From positions 16,470,760-16,534,759 of the forward strand of contig CM030718.1 in the NCBI GenBank assembly GCA_017979445.1: a stretch of 64,000 nucleotides of DNA, written 5' to 3'. This DNA is from Akebia trifoliata (taxonomy: Eukaryota > Streptophyta > Magnoliopsida > Ranunculales > Lardizabalaceae). This document shows, piece by piece, positions 45,952-55,645 of the stretch. The first letter of the stretch is position 1, and each line of letters starts with the position of its first letter. The notes under the pieces are model-generated. The model did no database searches and was not told the origin of the DNA. It saw nothing but the letters and a program-made list of their open reading frames with translations. The position numbers and the translations under genes are program-made.

Positions 45952-46270
45952 AATGCTCATCTTTAGTAGAGAGTTGAAGCAAACTAGATAGCAAAATCTA
46001 TTTTGGTAGATAGTACGATATTTGCATGCCAAAGCTAGTAACAATTCATTTTGCAGCCTGATTTAACAATTTGTCAGGACATTCGGATCCTTGAGGGTAA
46101 AGCTCTCCCTGAACTAAAAAATGTCAGGTCCTTGAGTGCGAACTCTCCCTGACAACGCCAGATCCTTAAATTTTAAAAAAATTTCCCTGACTAATGCAAA
46201 GGTGCACGTGTGTGCATTGGTGTGATGCTAATTTTGAAAAAGTACGATTCTATTTTGTGCATTCATGAAA
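45952..46270 (-). other. Ogre-type 3' untranslated sequence with short repeats
   Basis: Contains about three 35-41-bp units (46086, 46127, 46161) built on GATCCTTGAG...AACTCTCCCTGA. Adjacent to the 3' LTR end; polypurine-like tract next to 45951. Cut by the assembly gap. Confidence 0.55.
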
Positions 46271-46370
46271 NNNNNNNNNNNNNNNNNNNNNNNNNNNNNN
46301 NNNNNNNNNNNNNNNNNNNNNNNNNNNNNNNNNNNNNNNNNNNNNNNNNNNNNNNNNNNNNNNNNNNNNN
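46271..46370. other. Assembly gap (100 N)
   Basis: Exactly 100 ambiguous bases, a size often used for gaps of unknown length. Frames drawn through it are meaningless. Confidence 0.98.
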
Positions 46371-47413
46371 AAAAAAAGTCATTCTCGTTTTCTTTTTCAC
46401 CCTTGACAGCAGAACTAAACTGACTGTAACTTTCTCCTCCGATCTCCGATTATCTATTTCTTGTATATCGATTTGGGGTAGAACAAATTTTCTATAAAAA
46501 TGTGACAAGTCAGCAAGATAAGCGTGTAAGTCAGTCAGATTCTATTTTTGAGTCCATTTACTATCATTTCTGCTAACATTCTGTTTTGCTTCTTGTAAGT
46601 GAACATTTTTTTTCTTTTTTCTTCTTTCTTTCAATTTCTTTAATCTTTAGTTAGGTTTATTTTTCTGTTTTAGAAACTCTTGTATAGGATTTCTGTGTAA
46701 TTTTTTTTAATATCCAAGAAGGCTTGGATTGTAAAGACTAAGGAAGGACGACGGTGGACAATACCGTCACGGCTCCTTAGGTTCGCACACCAAAATTGGA
46801 GTTGGTGGCCTAAGTCGACTCAAATCGTCTTCACCCCGTCTACAGCACGGGAGGTAATCCCGAAACACCCACGCCTCTCTTTGCTAGTGGGTTACTCCTT
46901 GCCTTTGTATGTTATTTTTCCAATTTGCACACACTTGGAATAGTTAATTAGGTAGTAAAGAGCACCCCTCTCCTAGGGATGGCATGATAAGATAAGGATT
47001 GGAAGTCATTACCAATTCCTTGCTCTAATTAGGATAATCAATTCACTAGTAATCCAATCAAATTAATTAAAATCAATTAGACTTGACTATAGGGCCCACG
47101 AGCTCAATAGGAGAAATTTCGCTTCAAGTTGTGCCAATTGCGCTTCTTGGTCATTTTTGTATCTAGTAAGATCTTGCCCTTTGAGGGGATAGACTCAGTC
47201 TATTCAAGAAAGGAAGGTATTTAAGCGTGCTCTTGCTTATGCATTATGCGCCTCCTCCGATCTGGAGATCCGAATGATTCAAACTTGATTTCATAGAACC
47301 GAGTTGGAAGGCTAGTTGCGCTATTTCTACCCAGTTAGGAGCTGTCTAGCTTTAGGCAACCTATCTAGTCCAGTCTTTTCTTTTCGTGATTGTTTGATCG
47401 ATGTGTGATTTGT
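46371..47413 (+). other. Leader of the Athila-type element
   Basis: Non-coding, collinear with 20.15-20.88 kb from 46715 on and, more distantly, with 5.92-6.5 kb. Ends at the gag ATG at 47414. Confidence 0.7.
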
Positions 47414-49240
47414 ATGCTTGGTAGACGTTCACAAAATAACGTGTTAGAACCATTTGATCCTGAGATCGAACGTACCATCAGTAGGATACGCAAGACACCA
47501 TCAGTAGTTATGATGGGTGATCGAGAGCGAACTCTCAATGAGCTCTTCGCTCCAGCTTCCGCATCTCCTCCCACATGCATTGTTTACCATTGAACAATGC
47601 ACCTCAGTTTGAAATTAGGGCTGCCACCATCAATATGCTCCCTAAGTTCCCACGGTTTAGAGCGTGAACAACCTTACACCCACTCTTAATCGATTCTTGA
47701 CTATATGTCAAACTTTTAGAAATCAGAATCTAGATGAGGAGAGTATCAAGCTTATTCTGTTCCCGTTATCCTTGGAAGACCACGCAGCTGCGTGGTTGAA
47801 CTCCCTAACACCCAATTCCATATCTACCTGGGATGTTCTATCCAAGAAATTTATGGCCAAATTCTACCCCGTGGCCAAAACTGAGAAAATGAAGGACTCT
47901 ATTAGAAATTTTAGAGCCCGTCCTGATGATGAATTTTCCCAAACTTGGGAAAGATTCAATGATTTATTGGTCAAGTGCCCACACCATGGCATTGACAAAG
48001 CACAGTTGGTGCAAAGTTTTTATAGAGGATTAACAATGAATCAACGTACCTTAGTTGAGTCAATGCATAAGGTCAGTTCATGAACCAGACTCCCAACCAA
48101 GCGTATGATTTCCTCGTAGAGTTAGCTGAGAGTGCTCAAAATTGGAGCACTAACCAAGAAGAATTTGATAGAGACGATCCGGTTAGGAAGACAGGCATGT
48201 ATGAGATGAAGGCAGACCCTGATATCAAAAATGTCATGTGTAGTCTAGTAAGTGGGATGAATAATCTCACGAAGAAGTTAGATGCCTTTGCCATCTCAGC
48301 ATCCAAACCTCACCTAGACCCTCGTACAATTTCGCAAGTGACTGTCGAACCGAGTTCTTTGTGTGTCATATGCGACGGCAACGACCATTTGGTCGAGTGT
48401 TGTCCCACCTTGCCTCAAATCAAAGCTGAACAAGCAAATGCGATTAATGGCTATAGTACTTTTAGGAAGCCAACTCCAAACTCTTTTAGCCAAACGTATC
48501 ACCCAGATAATAGGTTCCATCCTAATTTCTCATACAGACAGAATGAACCTATTCAATCTAGTGGTCCGTCAGGTTACAATAGGAGTTTTCCTAGGCAATC
48601 TGGTTCTTCCACAAACCAAGCTATTGTTCCTCAAGTCCCTTATCAACCCCAACAATCTACCGATTGCAGAGCCATCATACCAGATCCCATGACCAATTAC
48701 CAGCAGCCTGCCCAACAACAGTCGTCTTTAGAATCTATGATTGCCGAGTTGATGAGGCAGCAACAGCAGTTCATCCAAACTCAACAGCAAACCCATCAAA
48801 ATCAAACTCAGATTAACCAGGTCACTGCGCAATCCATAGCTAAGATGGAAGTTCAGTTGGGGCAGTTAGCTCTTTCCTTGAGTGGGAGAGAGAAAGGTCA
48901 ATTTCCTAGTCAGACTATCCCTAACCCTAGAGGTCAACCTTTGATTCCAAACGGATCAAAAGGTCAATACGAAGTAGGAAGCCATTCTGGAGCTCCACAA
49001 GACTCAGTCCAGGCTATCCACACCTTGCGTTCGGGAAAGAAGGTGGACAACAAGGTCCAACCTATTGACACGGGAGAAAAGGTCTTAGAAAAGGACAAAG
49101 TTCAAAAAGAAGCCATAGAGTCTCCAACAGAGAAGAAGAAAGATTTGGAAAATCCTCCTATCATTTTGCCAATTCCAAAAGCTCCATTTCCCCATCGCCT
49201 TAGAGATTCTAAAAAGGTAAGCAGTTTGAGGGTGTCTTAG
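47414..49240 (+). pseudogene. Athila-type gag, frameshifted
   Basis: Starts MLGRRSQNNVLEPFDPEIER, the usual Athila gag opening. The capsid core lies in the 139-codon frame 47664-48083 (LILFPLSLEDHAAAWLNSLT, then KFMAKFYPV...IRNF and EDFSQTWERF-like helices). The 386-codon frame 48080-49240 continues with NQAYDFLVELAE, a CCHC knuckle (CVICDGNDHLVECC, CX2CX4HX4C), a Gln-rich region and a basic tail. Single-base shifts near 47585, 47690 and 48070 separate the frames; conceptually they read through with one base restored each. Gag would form the RNA-packaging particle in the cytoplasm. Confidence 0.85.
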
Positions 49241-49800
49241 AAGTCTTCCAAAATGTGCATATCAATATCCCATTCCTAGATGCCATTAAGCAGATACCTT
49301 CTTATGCGAAATTCTTAAAGGATTTGACCACAGCTAAAAGGAAAACACCATTCCCTCGGGAAGCTATTATGGCAGCCCAAGCTTCGTCACTCATCCAACA
49401 AACGATTGCACCAAAATTTAAGGATCCTGGATGTCCGACAATTTCTATTCATATTGGAAATCAAGTGGTCGAAAAATGTCTCTTAGACTTAGGGGCCAGT
49501 GTGAACCTTTTACCATACTCGGTTTATAAACAATTAGGTTTGGGGGTTTGAAACCCACAGATATCACGTTGAGTCTAGCTGATAGGTCCATAAAAATTCC
49601 AAAGGGTATAGTTGAGGACGTGATAGTTAAAGTCAAAGATTTCTATTTTCCTGTTGACTTTGTTGTCTTAGACACAGAGCCAGTCATCAATTCGAACAGT
49701 CATATTCCTATCATCTTAGGACGTCCATTCTTAGCCACGTCTGACGCAGTCATTCGTTGTAGAAACGGAATTATGACTTTAGCATTTGGGGATATGAAAG
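49241..49800 (+). pseudogene. Athila-type aspartic protease region
   Basis: The 98-codon frame 49255-49551 runs from FLDAIKQIPSYAKFLKDL to the active site LLDLGASVNLLPYSVYKQLG (D-L-G-A in place of the textbook D-S/T-G, as is usual for Athila). A single-base shift at about 49545 moves the reading into the next frame, where [13 protein letters not shown] supplies the second conserved protease motif at about 49700. Separated from gag by another shift near 49217. Confidence 0.82.
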
Positions 49801-51767
49801 TGAAACTGAACGTCTTTCACAATTTCCAAGGAATTGATGTAGATGATGGTATGGAGGAAGTGAACATGATAGATACGCTAGTCAATCAAACGTATCAAGA
49901 ATTAGGGTACTCTGATCCCCTAACGAAATGTTTGGCTCACTTTGGCCTTGACTTGGACGTAGAAGAATCTATAAGCGAAGTCAATGCTTTGCTTGAATCC
50001 GTTCCACTCTTAGATTCTGTGCGGTGGCACGCAAAAGCTGAAAGTCTTCCTGTACGCACATCCAATCTTGTTCCTTCTTATGTCGAGCCTCCAAAATTGG
50101 AACTCAAGTCTCTTCCAGAGACCTTGAGATATGCATTTCTTGGCAAGAATCAAACCTTGCCTGTGATCATTTCCTCTCACCTCAATGAAGTCCAAGAGGG
50201 AAAGTTGTTAGGAGTACTAAGGGAACATCAAGAAGCTATTGCTTGGAGCATAGCTGACATCAAGGGAATTAGTCCATCTGTGGTGATGCACCACATTCGT
50301 TTAGAGGATTTTGCTAAACCTTCCTTAGAACCTCAGAGACGACTAAATCCTGTCATGAAAGACGTGGTTCGGATGGAAGTGATGAAATTGCTAGATGCGG
50401 GTATTATCTATCCTATCTCTGACAGTCGTTGGGTGAGTCCTATACAAGTAGTTCCTAAGAAATCTGGTATCACTGTGGTAGTGAACCAAGACAATGAATT
50501 AATCCCCACTCGAGTCCAAAATGGATGGAGAGTGTGTATTGACTATAGGAAACTCAACTCGATGACTCCTAAGGATCATTTTCCCTTACCTTTCATTGAT
50601 CAAATGTTAGAGCGTCTGGCAGGACATTCTTACTATTGCTTCTTAGATGGTTATTCCGGGTACAACCAGATACCTGTTGCTCCAATCGATCAAGAGAAAA
50701 CAACGTTCACCTGTCCCTTTGGAACTTTCGCGTATCGTCGCATGCCTTTTGGATTATGCAATGCACCCGCTACTTTTCAACGGTGCATGATGAGTATATT
50801 TTCCGACATGCTAGAAAGATATCTCGAAGTGTTCATGGACGATTTTTCAATTTTCGGACCAAGTTTTGAGGAATGTCTCGATCACTTGACTTTGGTCCTT
50901 CAACGTTGCAAAGAGGTCAATCTAGTCCTCAATTGGGAAAAATGCCATTTCATGGTAACATCGGGGATTGTGTTAGGGCACATTGTTTCTTCTAAAGGGA
51001 TTGAGGTAGATAAGGCAAAGGTAGGTCTAATTGAAAAATTACCACCTCCTAGAACGGTCAAAGAAATTAGGTCATTCCTAGGCCATGCGGGTTTTTATCG
51101 TAGATTCATTAAAGATTTCGGGAAAATCTCGAAGCCTTTATGTGAGCTATTGGGAAAGGATGTTCCTTTCGACTTTTCAGAGTCATGTCTCTCTGCGTTC
51201 AACAAGCTCAAGTCCGAGTTAACCTCGGCACCCATTATTCAACCTCCAAACTGGAGCATTCCATTCGAAGTTATGTGCGACGCTTCAGATTATGCAATAG
51301 GCGCTGTTTTGGGTCAGCGAATTGAAAAACAACCTCATGTTATCCAATATGCTAGTAAAACCCTAAACGATGCTCAGCTTAATTACTCTACAACAGAGAA
51401 GGAAATGCTAGCAGTGGTCTATGCCATTGAAAAATTCCGCCCCTACCTCATAGGATCTAAAGTCGTGATCTACACAGACCACGCAGCATTGAAGTACCTT
51501 CTATCAAAGAAAGATGCTAAAGCAAGGTTAATCCGTTGGATTCTACTTCTACAAGAGTTTGATCTCGAGATCCGAGATAAAAAAGGGGCAGAAAATGTCG
51601 TAGCTGATCACTTGTCTAGGATAGTTAACAAGCCATCCGAGGAATCCTTACCCATCTCTGAATCCTTTCCCGATGAGCAACTTATGCAAATCTCTCAAGC
51701 CAATTCCATGGTATGCGGACATTGTCAACTACCTAGTTACAGGTCAATTCCCAGTCGAAATGACTAG
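49548..51767 (+). CDS. Athila-type Pol segment: protease end, reverse transcriptase, RNase H
   Basis: 739 open codons without a stop. Residues 1-105 complete the protease (ILGRPFLAT at about 51). RT spans about 230-520: NSRWVSP-like at about 295, the Athila-specific insertion with DNELIPTRV, then [20 protein letters not shown] (about 369), [19 protein letters not shown] and the catalytic FMDDF at about 427. RNase H spans about 570-690: [38 protein letters not shown], and ADHLSRI. The RT active-site Asp pair and the RNase H Asp/Glu residues are present, so the domains look undamaged. The last about 18 codons are out of frame; the true reading moves to the integrase frame near 51680-51713. The listed start Met is simply the first after a frameshift. 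Confidence 0.85.
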   Translation: MKPTDITLSLADRSIKIPKGIVEDVIVKVKDFYFPVDFVVLDTEPVINSNSHIPIILGRPFLATSDAVIRCRNGIMTLAFGDMKVKLNVFHNFQGIDVDDGMEEVNMIDTLVNQTYQELGYSDPLTKCLAHFGLDLDVEESISEVNALLESVPLLDSVRWHAKAESLPVRTSNLVPSYVEPPKLELKSLPETLRYAFLGKNQTLPVIISSHLNEVQEGKLLGVLREHQEAIAWSIADIKGISPSVVMHHIRLEDFAKPSLEPQRRLNPVMKDVVRMEVMKLLDAGIIYPISDSRWVSPIQVVPKKSGITVVVNQDNELIPTRVQNGWRVCIDYRKLNSMTPKDHFPLPFIDQMLERLAGHSYYCFLDGYSGYNQIPVAPIDQEKTTFTCPFGTFAYRRMPFGLCNAPATFQRCMMSIFSDMLERYLEVFMDDFSIFGPSFEECLDHLTLVLQRCKEVNLVLNWEKCHFMVTSGIVLGHIVSSKGIEVDKAKVGLIEKLPPPRTVKEIRSFLGHAGFYRRFIKDFGKISKPLCELLGKDVPFDFSESCLSAFNKLKSELTSAPIIQPPNWSIPFEVMCDASDYAIGAVLGQRIEKQPHVIQYASKTLNDAQLNYSTTEKEMLAVVYAIEKFRPYLIGSKVVIYTDHAALKYLLSKKDAKARLIRWILLLQEFDLEIRDKKGAENVVADHLSRIVNKPSEESLPISESFPDEQLMQISQANSMVCGHCQLPSYRSIPSRND

Positions 51768-52998
51768 TCAAGAGAAACTTCGTCTTCTGTCAAAAACAAA
51801 ATGGTATTTCTGGGATGAGCCATACTTATTTAAGTATTGTCCTGATCAAATCATTAGACGTTGTATTCCAACCTGTGAGCAAGTCAGTATCCTAGAGTTT
51901 TGCCATAATCATGCCTGCGGAGGGCACTTCAGTGGTAAGAAAACCGCCATGAAAATCCTACAATGCGGTTTTTTCTGGCCTAGTATTTTTCGTGATGCCC
52001 ACGAGTTTAGCAAATCTTGTGATAGATGTCAGAGATTAGGAAAAATCTCTAAGAGAAATGAAATGCCTCAAAATCCTATACTGATCATCGAAATTTTTGA
52101 CGTGTGGGGTATAGACTTCATGGGACCTTTTCCTATCTCCCAGGGTTATCAATACATCCTAGTTGCCGTTGACTATGTGTCAAAATGGGTCGAAGCTGTG
52201 GCATGTAGAACTAACGATCACAAGGTTGTGATAAAATTCATCAAGGAGACGATTTTTTCAAGATTTGGTACTCCGCGAGCTATCATAAGTGATGGTGGCT
52301 CGCATTTTTGCAACAAGATCTTTGCTGCGTTGATGAAGAAATACCTCATAACGCATAAGGTTGCCACACCTTACCACCCACAAACAAGTGGACAAGTGGA
52401 GATTTCTAACAGGGAAATAAAGACTATCTTAGAAAAAACAGTCAATCCTTCAAGGAAAGATTGGTCTTTGAGATTGAGTGATTCACTCTGGGCCTATAGG
52501 ACTGCATTCAAGACACCCATAGGGATGTCTCCCTACCGGTTAGTTTTTGGCAAGGCCTGCCATCTCCCTGTAGAACTAGAACATCGTGCATATTGGGCGA
52601 TCAAACGCCTCAACTTTGATTTTGATAAAGCCGGTGAGAAGCGAAAGTTACAACTAGACGAGTTAGAAGAGATTAGAAATGACTCGTATGATTGTGCCAA
52701 AAGGTACAAAGAGCGTACCAAATTCTTTCACGATAGGCACATTCTTAGGAGGAATTTCATTCCTAATCAAAAAGTTTTGTTGTATGATAATAGACTCCAC
52801 CTTTTTCCTGGAAAACTTAAGTCTCGATGGACTGGCCCATATATTATCCAAACAGTTTACCCCCATGGTGCTGTTGAAGTCCTTAATCCTAAGGACGGAT
52901 CCACTTTCAAAGTGAATGGCCAACGTCTCAAACTGTTTCTCGAGTATGTTCCGCAGGAGGAAGTTCTTTTTCTCGATGATCCCGTCTATCAAAATTAA
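51673..52998 (+). CDS. Athila-type integrase segment of Pol
   Basis: 441 open codons; the true domain starts at about residue 12 ([13 protein letters not shown]). HHCC zinc-binding region at about 75-122 ([17 protein letters not shown] ... [10 protein letters not shown]). Catalytic core: IDFMGPFP with the first Asp at about 147, [12 protein letters not shown] with the second Asp at about 206, [14 protein letters not shown] with the Glu at about 242. The C-terminal domain has [13 protein letters not shown] and then [13 protein letters not shown] (GPF/Y-type motif). Triad and zinc ligands are all present. It would integrate cDNA into nuclear DNA. Ends in a normal stop at 52998; no env-like ORF follows. 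Confidence 0.87.
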   Translation: MSNLCKSLKPIPWYADIVNYLVTGQFPVEMTSQEKLRLLSKTKWYFWDEPYLFKYCPDQIIRRCIPTCEQVSILEFCHNHACGGHFSGKKTAMKILQCGFFWPSIFRDAHEFSKSCDRCQRLGKISKRNEMPQNPILIIEIFDVWGIDFMGPFPISQGYQYILVAVDYVSKWVEAVACRTNDHKVVIKFIKETIFSRFGTPRAIISDGGSHFCNKIFAALMKKYLITHKVATPYHPQTSGQVEISNREIKTILEKTVNPSRKDWSLRLSDSLWAYRTAFKTPIGMSPYRLVFGKACHLPVELEHRAYWAIKRLNFDFDKAGEKRKLQLDELEEIRNDSYDCAKRYKERTKFFHDRHILRRNFIPNQKVLLYDNRLHLFPGKLKSRWTGPYIIQTVYPHGAVEVLNPKDGSTFKVNGQRLKLFLEYVPQEEVLFLDDPVYQN

Positions 52999-54295
52999 CT
53001 ATGTTTTCGTCTAGCTAAAGACGTTAAACTTAGCGCTTCTGGGAGGCAATCCATGCACTTCAAGGGACATTGTGTTAAATATCAACAAGACTATAAGGTC
53101 TTTCTCAGGTGCTATCTAACCCACTTCATTTCATTTTGTCAATTTCAATTTTACCTTTGCATGTATTTGTTGAAATATTGAGGACAATATAATGTTTAAG
53201 TTTGGGGGTGTATGGGTTGGATTTCCACTTATTATTTTCTTCTTTTATACAAAAAAAAAAAAAAAAAAAAAATTGAAAAATATTTGGTTGGCAACTTTGT
53301 TGTTTTTTTCTCAAAGTCTTAGCTTGTATCTTTTAAGCACTTAGTGAAAATATTTAATCAGTCTTTCATTGGAAGCTATGATCTGGAGTCCCCATTTATG
53401 TTTCTCTTAGGCAAAAATTAGAGCAAAGTTATCTTTTGGTTTATAGTCACTTCTAATAAGGTTACCAAGAGTCTAGATTGTATTAAAAGAGCTTGTTACC
53501 TTCTTTCTACCTAGAGTTTAAGGAAAAACTAGGTTTGATGAACTTTGACTTCCTTGTTCAATTGGTTGGTTGATTAGAAGAAAAACAGAACTGGATTGTA
53601 TACACCTTGTACAGCAACCATTGAATTAGACTGGGTACCTTGAAAAGGGCTGCCTACTTTTCTTAGAAAAATAGTGAAGACGTAATATAAAAAAAAAAAA
53701 AAAAAAAAGAGAAAAAGTTAAAGATCCAAAAGTTTATGTAAAGTTTTAGTAGGGTGAAAGCCATCAAGTGTAAAAATGTGAGTATACTGGAATATCACAG
53801 ATAAAGCCCCTTAGAGGTATTAAAGTGAATATCCACACTTCTCACTACCCCAGACAGGATGCTAAGTTTAGAATTAAACCCTAAGTTACTCCAGTTATTC
53901 TTGAGTAGTTAGAAGGTTGAAACTCATTTTGAGAAATCGAATCTCTTAAATTTCTAAGTTAGAATCACTATCGCTCAAAGGTCAATTTAAGTCTAAGTTT
54001 TGTCGTAGAGAAATAAGGGTTGGGACTCTATACCAAGCAGTACTTCTAATTGATTGACAAAAAAAAAAAAAAGACTTGTGCTTTTCAATATAAGTTTTGA
54101 TTTTGACTATTTTTACTTCAAAGTTGTTTTCAAATTTTGTGGGTATATTTTCTGCAAACCCTCACGAGTCAAACTCGTCCACTAGGGGTAACCTAGCGGT
54201 TCAAGGGCTTGCTGCATTCGCTAAATGCAGTCGAGGTGCCTGCGAAAGTGGCAGTTTTATTTTCTAGGGACTAGAAAAAGGTAAGTTTGGGGGTG
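52999..54295 (+). other. Athila-type 3' module with two polypurine-like tracts
   Basis: Non-coding. An internal TTGAGGACAATATAATGTTTAAGTTTGGGGGTG-like motif spans 53177-53208, and the terminal polypurine tract AAGTTTGGGGGTG at 54283-54295 sits against the LTR. Poly-A runs at 53251, 53690 and 54060. The env-like ORF carried by some Athila elements is absent. Segments match 7.9-9.5 kb in the same order. Confidence 0.75.
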
Positions 54296-55525
54296 TGATG
54301 AGTGTCTCCAAACACTCAATTATACGCACATTTTCTGGATATTTATCTTGATTTTTGTACCTATTTCTCTATATTAAGATAATAATCATGATAAGCCTCA
54401 AACCACCACGTTGCATGTTAATTAGGCTTAATTATATATAAATAAATTCATTTACTAGATAAATCTAATTACGTGTGTTTCTTGTGCAGAAAATCAACAA
54501 TTTGGAATCAAAATCTCAAGGCAAAAGCATTTGGGCCCACTTTGGAATGCTCTAACACTTTGGAATGCCCTAATCCTTTGGAATGCCCTAATCCTTAACT
54601 CATATTCTCCTCTTTTGTCTTTTTGTGCAAAGAAAAGTGGAGGCTACTTTTAGACTCTTCTACACACATTTTTCTCTATAAATAGAGCCTTCATTTCTAG
54701 AGAAAGGGTCCCATCTTGGTTCTCTTATCCAAGACTCCTTTAATCTAAGGCTCTTTGCCTATTCTCTTATTTTTTGTATTTTCATTTTCTAGTTATTTTC
54801 TTTTGGTTAACTAGTCTTGTAAGAAGTAGAAGAAGAAGAAGTTGTAATTTTCTCCATGAAATGAAGAAAAGTTCTTTCATCTCTTGTCTTCCCTCTCTTG
54901 CAATGACATTAGGCTAAGTTCCCCTCCATTGGAGAGTGGAAAAGCCTAGAGCAAGTTCTTGTGTTATTTCTAATTTTATGCCTTTCTTTTATTTAAAATG
55001 CTTATGAATTCTCTTTAAGTTTCTTGCACATTTTATTCTTAATATAGATACTTTATGCTTAGATTAGATCAAGATAAAGTATGCTTAAATTAGATAATTT
55101 GTAGTAAGAAGTTCTCAAGAAATTCTACTTTATTTTTGTTCCTTTATTTTATTTTAATTGCAAAACTTTCCGATCTAAGAAGCTAACACCAAGCCCTTAT
55201 GATTGAGTTATAAAAAGGCTAGAGACTAGAAATTGCTCATTAACATGTTTTAGGTAGATCCACCTCCAATGGTGTTTTAATTCATAAGTTTACTTGCTTT
55301 TAATTTCATTTACTTTAGTTTATTTTCTAGCAATTTTACATCTTCTTATAAGTTCAAAATACAAAGAAAAACAGTTTTAATTCCTTTTAGTTAATTTGAA
55401 TTTTATCTTCTTAGCTTAGCTCTATTCCTCGTTTCTCTTGGGTTCGATCCCCTACTTGCCCCACAAGTAAGGTAAAACTAAGATTATTATTAACTCCGGT
55501 GAGAAGAACAACGATAGTCTCATCA
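54296..55525 (+). repeat. 3' LTR of the Athila-type element
   Basis: 1230 bp, starts TGATGAGTGTCTCC and ends TCTCATCA. TATA box TATAAATA at 54677-54684. It carries a TTGGGTTCGATCCC block at about 55437. The end is fixed by the CATCA shared with the LTR ending at 19651 and by the exact point where the Ogre-type frame resumes. The 5-bp duplication should be GAATT (55526-55530) but its partner would be in the gap. Confidence 0.8.
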
Positions 55526-55645
55526 GAATTTTGACTTGCGACCTAAGCCCATACCAGGGAAGAATCTCATTTTCTTGAATATATTTTCCATGCAACAATT
55601 ATAGGTATTTTCCATTGGAAAATACTCTTCCATGGCTTGATCCCA
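55526..55645 (-). pseudogene. Start of Ogre-type pol beyond the gag-protease stop, cut by insertion
   Basis: Forty codons in the same frame as gag-protease, after the TAA at 55646. They include a Met/Glu-rich part and end in FFPGMGLGRKSKF, which resembles the G-patch-like PGMGLG stretch that precedes RT in Tat polyproteins. The frame runs exactly to the LTR boundary of the inserted element. Confidence 0.65.

Larger units (their letters stand above)
46371..55525 (+). mobile_element. Near-complete Athila-type Ty3-gypsy element (5' LTR not assembled)
   Basis: Leader, gag, protease, RT, RNase H, integrase, 3' module, polypurine tract and 3' LTR are all present in order on the plus strand. No 5' LTR is seen; it should lie in the gap to the left. 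At its right end, 55525/55526, the sequence switches to the pol start of a minus-strand Ogre-type element, so this element is inserted there. Coding frames are long and nearly free of nonsense changes but are broken by about six single-base shifts. Confidence 0.85.

Noticed and set aside
46210..46508. ORFs on both strands across the gap
   Set aside because: They run through the 100 N and have no real sequence content.
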